A stretch of 5,406 nucleotides of DNA. It comes from an uncultured Opitutaceae bacterium (GTDB taxonomy: Bacteria; Verrucomicrobiota; Verrucomicrobiia; Opitutales; Opitutaceae). The first letter of the stretch is position 1; each line of letters starts with the position of its first letter. This document shows, in pieces, positions 1-3,915 of this stretch. The notes beneath the pieces are model-generated. The model searched no databases and was not told where the DNA came from. It saw only the letters and a program-made list of their open reading frames with translations. The translations under genes and the position numbers were made by a program. The stretch is from assembly GCA_937902865.1 (NCBI GenBank), contig CALFNJ010000681.1, forward strand, positions 1 through 5,406, given 5' to 3'.

Positions 1-51
1 GACGATCTCATGGAAATCCTGCAGGACGCGCTGCTGCTGCCGAAACCCTGA
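1..51 (+). CDS. C-terminal tail of an unidentified upstream protein (partial)
   Basis: Frame 1 is open from the window edge to a TGA at 49-51 and encodes 16 residues, DDLMEILQDALLLPKP. The stretch has the look of an amphipathic C-terminal helix followed by a short basic/proline end. It is too short to assign a family, and the body of the gene lies to the left of the window. It points toward the LysR remnant at 215-634, so the two are convergent, with a hairpin repeat in the space between them. That this frame is a real gene end is an inference from the open frame and the sensible spacing. Confidence 0.4.
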   Translation, partial: DDLMEILQDALLLPKP

Positions 52-95
52 TCTGAGATTGGTTCAGGCGAAACCGACCCTGTGGAACCGAACTG

Positions 96-164
96 CCCAC
101 AGAACACACGGACGACACGGAATTCGGACCTTCTGTTTTCGGTGTATTCCGTGTGTTCCGTGGG
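96..164. repeat. Imperfect inverted repeat made of 9-bp CACRGANNA-type units
   Basis: The left arm CCCACAGAACACACGG (96-111) matches the reverse complement of the right arm CCGTGTGTTCCGTGGG (149-164) at 15 of 16 positions, with partial pairing continuing inward. Both arms read as 9-bp steps: CACAGAACA, CACGGACGA, CACGGAATT on the left, and CACGGAACA, CACGGAATA on the reverse complement of the right. The element fills the spacer between two convergent genes. No T-run follows either arm, so it is not a typical intrinsic terminator. It resembles the larger hairpin at 2953-3064 in unit sequence, which suggests one repeat family. A perfect 10-bp palindrome, GTGGGCCCAC, overlaps its right end at 160-169. 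Confidence 0.8.
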
Positions 165-214
165 CCCACCATATCCGGAAGATCCCGGCCAATTGCTTTA
201 CTGCGGCAGCTTCG

Positions 215-634
215 CTAGATCGCGAGGGTTTCCTGCAGGCGGGTGGCGATCTTGGCGGCGTTGGGGCGGACGCGGACGAGGCGCGGGTTCCAGGCGAGCA
301 TCGCTTCGCGGTCGAGCTGGGCGAGGGCGGGATCGGTGAGGCGCTGGGCGGTGCCGCTGGGAAGGTCGCGCACGGCGAGCTCGGGGACGATCGCCCAGAA
401 GCGGCCGGAGCGCAGCGCGGCCATCGTTTGCGGAAAGGACTGGCAGGCGAGGGCAGGGGCGAGCGGTACGTCGAAAGCCTGCGCGATGGCGCGGAGGCCG
501 GAGGCGAACTGACCGTCGGTCGTCTGTGTCGCGAGCGGCAGCTCGGCGATCGCCTGGCGGAGCGTGAGCTTCTTCCGATTGTGATGAAATTCATTTGATC
601 GGAGCAGCCGCTCATGAGCTTGGGGCTTGGCCAC
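215..634 (-). pseudogene. Truncated LysR-type transcriptional regulator, C-terminal half of the effector domain only
   Basis: This minus-strand ORF of 139 codons ends with TAG at 215-217. From about residue 21 it reads like the second half of a LysR-type effector-binding domain: KKLTLRQAIAELPL, then a stretch resembling 'ALACQSFPQTMAALRSG', then FWAIVPELAVRDLP, and a C-terminal NPRLVRVRPNAAKIATRLQETL. Full-length LysR regulators are about 300 residues, with an N-terminal winged helix-turn-helix that binds DNA. Here that half is missing: upstream on the minus strand there is only the 7-bp array at 630-671 and then the Sel1 gene. The only start that includes the full ORF is a GTG (634-632) lying inside an array unit, with no convincing ribosome binding site. 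I infer a 5'-deleted remnant that cannot bind DNA by itself. A stand-alone small ligand-binding protein is possible but less likely. The family assignment comes from pattern recognition, without an alignment. Confidence 0.6.
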
Positions 635-671
635 TTGTTACCTGCCACTTGTCACCTGTTACCTGTTACCT
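630..671. repeat. Tandem 7-bp array, six units, consensus GYYACYT
   Basis: Six contiguous heptamers can be read: GCCACTT, GTTACCT, GCCACTT, GTCACCT, GTTACCT, GTTACCT. On the other strand the consensus is ARGTRRC. Degenerate copies may continue to about 700 (CTCCCACTACGTGTTACTTCC). The array lies between the truncated LysR end and the Sel1 gene, about 70 bp before the chosen Sel1 start. An upstream start for Sel1 at 627 would translate the array into TCYLPLVTCYLL, which is unlike any exported protein's N-terminus, so the array is taken as noncoding. Confidence 0.85.
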
Positions 672-743
672 CCTCCCACTACGTGTTACTTCCTCCGGAC
701 TAGGTCTTGCTGCGTCGGGAAAAAATGCCAGCGTCGCCGCTCG

Positions 744-2909
744 ATGAAAATCTCCGCTTCTTTGTTGGCGGCGAACGCTACCCCCTCGGCGTTTCGTCAT
801 GGTCGGCAGTGGCAATTTCCCTCGGATGCGCTGCGCGGCGCGGTGGCGGCGGCAGCGCTGCTGGCCGCGGGCCTGACGCTCGGGACGAGTCCGGCGCGCG
901 CGCAGCAGGAGCCCGAGTGGCTCACGACGCTGCGGGCCAAGGCGAAGGCGGGCGATGCCGACGCGATGCAGCAGCTCGCAGGCAACCTGCGCGGGCAGGA
1001 GGCGATCGACATGTACAAGCGCGCGGCGGCGCTCGGGAACGAGGTCGCGCAGTACGAACTCGGCAAGGACTACATGCTCGGGTTCATCGGCCTGCCCGTC
1101 GACGGCAAGGAGGCGGTGAAGTACCTGACGCAGGCCTCGGCCAAAAAGGTCCTGGCGGCGGATGTGATGCTCGGCGAAATCTATGAGGAAGGAAAACCCG
1201 GCGTGCCGGTCAACCTCGCGGAAGCGCTGAAGTGGTACCAAGGCGCGGCGAACCAGGACGCCTTCGAAGCGCAGTACCGGCTGGGCCTGATGTATCTCGA
1301 CGGACGCGGCGTGAAGAAGGACGCGGTCGAGGGGGCGCGCTGGATCCAGCGCTCGGCCAACAACGAATATGGCATGGCGAAGGAAAAGCTGGTCCAGATC
1401 CTCAAGGCTGATCCGACGCTGAATCCCCGGCTCGCGGCCGCCTCCTCGCCCGACTTCGCGGCGCTGCTGGCCAAGGCGGAAAAGGGCGACGCCCAGGCGC
1501 AGTTCGAGGTGGGGCAGGCTTATCTCGGGGGGAAAGGCAGCCCGTTGCTGCGCGACGAAGCGGCTTCGCTCCAATGGCTGCGCAAGTCCGCCGCCCAGAA
1601 TTATGCGCCGGCGATCTTCTGGGTCGGTCTCGCCTACCAGGACGGCAACGGCGTGAAGATGGACGACGTCGAGGCGGCAAAGTGGCTGCGCCGTGCCGCG
1701 GACCTGAAGCTGGCCGGCGCGCAGTATGCGCTCGGCTGGTATTACGCGGGTGGCCGCGGCATGGAGCGGAACATGGACGAGGCGATGAAGCTCTTCCGGG
1801 CGGCCGCGGAGCAGGGCGATATGAATGCGGCACAGTCGCTCGGGCATTTTTATTACGACGGCTTGGACGACAAGAATCTGGTCGAGGCCGAGAAATGGTC
1901 CCAGAAGGCGGCCGACGCGGGCAACGTGCCCGCGATGACCGACCTCGGGCTGGTGCTGATCGACAAGAAGGATTTCGACGGCGCGCGCAAATGGCTCGGC
2001 CAGGCGTCCGCCAAAGGCGACGAAGCCGCGAAACGGAAACTCAACGAGCTGCCTTTCCTCGAGAAATCGGCGAAGGAGGAGGGCACAGCCACGCCGTATT
2101 TCGACCAGGCGAAGGCGCTGATGCAGTTTCGCCAGGATCCGACGGAAGCGTTGAAGAAGGCCGTGGCGGTCGCGGAGACCGGCACGCCGGAAGTCCGCTT
2201 CGCCCTCGGCATGATGCTCGCCGGCCAGGGTTATCCCGGCATCCCGCCGGATCGGGCCCGCGGGCTCGCGCTGGTGGAATCCGCGGCGAAGGACAACTGG
2301 ACCGGCGCGCTCTGGACCTATGGCGGCGGATTGATGGGCGGGCTGCCGGACGTGAAGGCGGATCCGGCTGCGGGCACGGCGATGCTGGCCAAGGCCGTGG
2401 CGCAGGCCGACGACAACACGACGCCGCCGGAAATCAAATATGTGATCGGCGCCGCGCTGCTGAAGGGCGCGCCGGGCGTGACGGCGGACCAGGCTCACGG
2501 CCTGAAGCTGATCGGAGCGGCCGCCGACGGCGACCAGCCGCAGGCGCTGCTGGAATTTGCCCGGGCGCTGGTGCTGGGCGGACCCAATATTCAGGCAGAT
2601 CCACCGCGGGGCGTTGCCTATTTCAAACGGGCGGCGGCGCTGAATCTTCCCGGCGCCGCACTCAACCTCGGCGTGATCTACGAGCGCGGGATTGGCGGCA
2701 CCAAGGTCGATCTGAAGGAGGCGATGACCTGGTATCAGGAGTCCGCCAAACACGGCGAAGCCGAAGGCCAGGCGGGCGTGAAGCGGCTTGAAGCGGCTGC
2801 GGCGGCTCCCGCCGCGCCAACACCTGCTCCGGCCCAGAAACCGGCGGCGGCGCCGGCGGGCGGAATCCCGACGGACACGGGCTCTCCGGTCTCCAACCAG
2901 ATTCGTTGA
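744..2909 (+). CDS. Exported Sel1-repeat (TPR-like) protein, about 13 repeats
   Basis: The product is a 721-residue protein if the ATG at 744 (MKISASLL) is the start. Longer readings from 627 translate a 7-bp array and were rejected. Residues 33-53 form a hydrophobic stretch ending in SPARA, a good type I signal peptide cleavage site before QQEPEW, though the n-region is long; a GTG at 843 could give a shorter signal. After that come about 13 Sel1-like repeats of 35-38 residues in three blocks (about 99-208, 248-431 and 481-676). Typical units are AQYRLGLMYLDGRGVKKDAV and AQYALGWYYAGGRGM, each followed by EAxKWxxxAA. Two non-repeat linkers separate the blocks, and an Ala/Pro-rich tail (about 683-721) ends the protein. 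Sel1 repeats form alpha-solenoid scaffolds for protein-protein contacts, and no catalytic motif is visible. The partner is unknown. Location outside the cytoplasm is inferred from the signal. No clear Shine-Dalgarno sequence precedes 744. Confidence 0.88.
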   Translation: MKISASLLAANATPSAFRHGRQWQFPSDALRGAVAAAALLAAGLTLGTSPARAQQEPEWLTTLRAKAKAGDADAMQQLAGNLRGQEAIDMYKRAAALGNEVAQYELGKDYMLGFIGLPVDGKEAVKYLTQASAKKVLAADVMLGEIYEEGKPGVPVNLAEALKWYQGAANQDAFEAQYRLGLMYLDGRGVKKDAVEGARWIQRSANNEYGMAKEKLVQILKADPTLNPRLAAASSPDFAALLAKAEKGDAQAQFEVGQAYLGGKGSPLLRDEAASLQWLRKSAAQNYAPAIFWVGLAYQDGNGVKMDDVEAAKWLRRAADLKLAGAQYALGWYYAGGRGMERNMDEAMKLFRAAAEQGDMNAAQSLGHFYYDGLDDKNLVEAEKWSQKAADAGNVPAMTDLGLVLIDKKDFDGARKWLGQASAKGDEAAKRKLNELPFLEKSAKEEGTATPYFDQAKALMQFRQDPTEALKKAVAVAETGTPEVRFALGMMLAGQGYPGIPPDRARGLALVESAAKDNWTGALWTYGGGLMGGLPDVKADPAAGTAMLAKAVAQADDNTTPPEIKYVIGAALLKGAPGVTADQAHGLKLIGAAADGDQPQALLEFARALVLGGPNIQADPPRGVAYFKRAAALNLPGAALNLGVIYERGIGGTKVDLKEAMTWYQESAKHGEAEGQAGVKRLEAAAAAPAAPTPAPAQKPAAAPAGGIPTDTGSPVSNQIR

Positions 2910-2916
2910 CCCGGCG

Positions 2917-2943
2917 GAGCTGGCGCACGTGGGGTGCCAGCTC
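2917..2943 (+). terminator. GC-rich hairpin just after the Sel1 gene, possible terminator without a T-run
   Basis: GAGCTGGCGC (2917-2926) can pair with GTGCCAGCTC (2934-2943), giving a 10-bp stem with one G-T pair and a 7-nt loop, beginning 7 bp after the Sel1 stop codon. The sequence that follows (GCGAGCCGTTTCGG) has no T-run, so it is not a textbook intrinsic terminator. It could stabilise the mRNA 3' end or act as a weak or factor-dependent stop. Confidence 0.4.
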
Positions 2944-2952
2944 GCGAGCCGT

Positions 2953-3064
2953 TTCGGAAGGTTTCACACAGAGACACGGAGGACACAGAGACACGGAGGA
3001 CACAGAGAACGATCGGGATGCGTTTTCTCTGTGTTCTTCGTGTGTCTGTGTGAAACCTTCCGAA
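2953..3064. repeat. Long imperfect hairpin with 17-bp tandem duplication (CACAGAG/ACACGGA family)
   Basis: Positions 2953-2991 pair with 3026-3064 over 39 bp, with one mismatch (2973/3044) and two G-T pairs; the first 20 bp inward from TTCGGAAGGTTTCACACAGA are perfect. The left side holds a 17-bp unit, GAGACACGGAGGACACA, twice in tandem (2971-2987, 2988-3004) plus the start of a third, so either copy can pair with the right arm in an alternative register. The 304-bp space between the Sel1 and SRPBCC genes holds this element, the small hairpin before it, and an A/T-rich stretch after it (T8 at 3077-3084, then A7 at 3086-3092). The T-run lies 12 nt beyond the stem base, too far for a standard terminator. 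The unit sequence is shared with the hairpin at 96-164. Confidence 0.9.
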
Positions 3065-3199
3065 TGGCTTGTCTGATTTTTTTTGAAAAAAACGCGAACG
3101 GTGTCCGGAAGGGGGAGGTCCGTTCGTTGAAGGATTGAATACGGCAAGAATCGAACTCACACAGTCCATCAACCTCATCCCTGAATCAGTCAGATTAAG

Positions 3200-3205
3200 A
3201 AAGGA
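3200..3205 (+). promoter_or_regulatory. Shine-Dalgarno site for the SRPBCC gene
   Basis: AAAGGA lies 8 nt before the ATG at 3214, within the purine-rich stretch AAGAAAGGAAAA. Its position fixes the start of the SRPBCC gene at 3214 and argues against longer readings of other frames that cross this point. No convincing -35/-10 pair was found between it and the hairpin upstream. Confidence 0.75.
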
Positions 3206-3213
3206 AAACTCCC

Positions 3214-3681
3214 ATGTCCGCCTCCGCTCCTGCTCCCGCCACCAACACCATCCGTCTGCACCGCGTCTTCCGCGCCTCGCCCGAGAAGGTCTACCGCGCG
3301 TTTCTCGACGCCGCGGCTCTGGCAAAATGGCTCCCGCCGCACGGCTTCACCTGCACCGTCCACCACTTCGAGGGAAAAGTGGGCGGCACGTTCAAGATGT
3401 CGTTCTCGAATTTCACGACCAACCAGGGACATTCCTTTGGCGGTCGCTACCTCGAACTCGTGCCGAACGAGAAGCTGCGCTACACCGACAAGTTCGATGA
3501 CCCGAATCTGCCGGGCGAGATCGTGGTGACCGTTGCGCTCAAGAAAGTGCTCTGCGGCACTGAGGTGAACATCGAGCAGGCGGGCGTGCCGGCCGTCATC
3601 CCGCCGGAGATGTGCTATCTCGGCTGGGAGGACTCGCTGACCCAGCTGAAGGCGCTGGTCGAGCCGGAGATTCCGAACTGA
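3214..3681 (+). CDS. SRPBCC / AHSA1-like (Activator of Hsp90 ATPase homologue 1-like) domain protein
   Basis: This is a 155-residue protein, the usual size for single-domain AHSA1-like members of the SRPBCC (START/Bet v1-like helix-grip) superfamily. The family signature starts at about residue 13: IRLHRVFRASPEKVYRAFLDAAALAKWLPP, a beta strand followed by the helix that opens the fold. Next come the GGTFKMSF strand region, GGRYLELVPNEKLRYTDKF in the middle, and a long C-terminal helix, YLGWEDSLTQLKALVEPEI, which lines the ligand cavity in this fold. No signal peptide or membrane segment is present, so it should be cytoplasmic. Bacterial members are often annotated as polyketide cyclase/dehydrase-like or as stress-related, but ligands are rarely known and none can be named here. 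A good ribosome binding site precedes it and a strong terminator follows, so it is probably transcribed alone or ends its transcript. Confidence 0.9.
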   Translation: MSASAPAPATNTIRLHRVFRASPEKVYRAFLDAAALAKWLPPHGFTCTVHHFEGKVGGTFKMSFSNFTTNQGHSFGGRYLELVPNEKLRYTDKFDDPNLPGEIVVTVALKKVLCGTEVNIEQAGVPAVIPPEMCYLGWEDSLTQLKALVEPEIPN

Positions 3682-3701
3682 GCGCCGCGGGCGGCGAGAA
3701 G

Positions 3702-3741
3702 GCCGGATGGTCGGATGGTCGGAAGACCAGATGATCGGAGG
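3702..3741 (+). repeat. Tandem 8-bp array, left half of a facing pair (consensus RYCRGAWG)
   Basis: Five octamers follow one another: GCCGGATG, GTCGGATG, GTCGGAAG, ACCAGATG, ATCGGAGG. They begin about 20 bp after the SRPBCC stop codon and end about 30 bp before its terminator stem. A related array lies in the opposite orientation at 3876-3915. Aligned in register, the two share about 30 of 40 positions and could form a very long-range stem with the terminator in its loop. Confidence 0.85.
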
Positions 3742-3771
3742 CCGGACGACAGCGGTTGGAGATCAGATTTC

Positions 3772-3808
3772 GCGGAGCGATCGGTGGTCGATCGTTCCGC
3801 TTTTTTTT
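3772..3808 (+). terminator. Rho-independent terminator of the SRPBCC gene
   Basis: GCGGAGCGATCG (3772-3783) pairs with CGATCGTTCCGC (3789-3800) over 12 bp with a single G-T pair and a 5-nt loop, and eight Ts follow directly at 3801-3808. It lies about 90 bp after the SRPBCC stop codon. On the opposite strand the stem is followed by AAATCTGATC, without a T-run, so it should work only for rightward transcription and does not serve the convergent ABC gene. Confidence 0.92.
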
Positions 3809-3875
3809 GGCGTTTTTCGACGGTCCGGCCATCCGCCTCCTGGCTGGGCTTACGGCCTTTGGCGTTCGTCTCTGT

Positions 3876-3915
3876 CCTCCGACCATCCGATCAACCGGCC
3901 TTCTGGCCTTCCGGC
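3876..3915 (-). repeat. Tandem 8-bp array, right half of the facing pair, overlapping the ABC gene's 3' end
   Basis: Read on the minus strand the octamers are GCCGGAAG, GCCAGAAG, GCCGGTTG, ATCGGATG, GTCGGAGG, the same family as 3702-3741. The ABC exporter's stop codon (TGA, 3893-3891) falls across the third and fourth units, so the last residues of the protein (EPEGQKAG) are encoded by the array. More degenerate relatives, such as GGCGGATGGCCGGACC on the minus strand, are visible between 3815 and 3850. Confidence 0.85.

Noticed and set aside
627..743. An upstream start at 627 extending the Sel1 protein by 39 residues
   Set aside because: It translates the 7-bp array (TCYLPLVTCYLL) and would place a signal-like segment about 70 residues into the protein. 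The ATG at 744 leads more directly into the signal sequence.
666..2753. A 695-codon open frame on the minus strand opposite the Sel1 gene
   Set aside because: Its product is rich in Arg, His, Leu and Gly without recognisable domains, as expected for the complement of a GC-rich gene. The + strand frame has clear repeats and a signal peptide.
1574..2791. A 405-codon + strand frame within the Sel1 gene
   Set aside because: Arg/Gly/Ala-rich shadow of the Sel1 gene in another frame, with no motif and no ribosome binding site.
2953..3064. CRISPR-like array
   Set aside because: The 17-bp units are directly adjacent with no spacers, and the region folds as one hairpin. No cas-like gene is in the window.
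2953..3084. Long hairpin followed by T8 as an intrinsic terminator
   Set aside because: The T-run begins 12 nt after the stem base, and the stem is far longer than usual terminators. It could still affect transcription but does not fit the standard model.
3095..3126. CGAACGG / CCGTTCG 7-bp inverted repeat upstream of the SRPBCC gene as an operator or riboswitch
   Set aside because: The stem is short, the loop is 18 nt, and no known riboswitch core or promoter elements surround it. It may be chance in GC-rich DNA.
3801..3890. A terminator for the ABC gene on the minus strand
   Set aside because: No stem followed by a T-run on the minus strand was found. The only matching stem, at 3772-3800, has its T-run on the + strand side.
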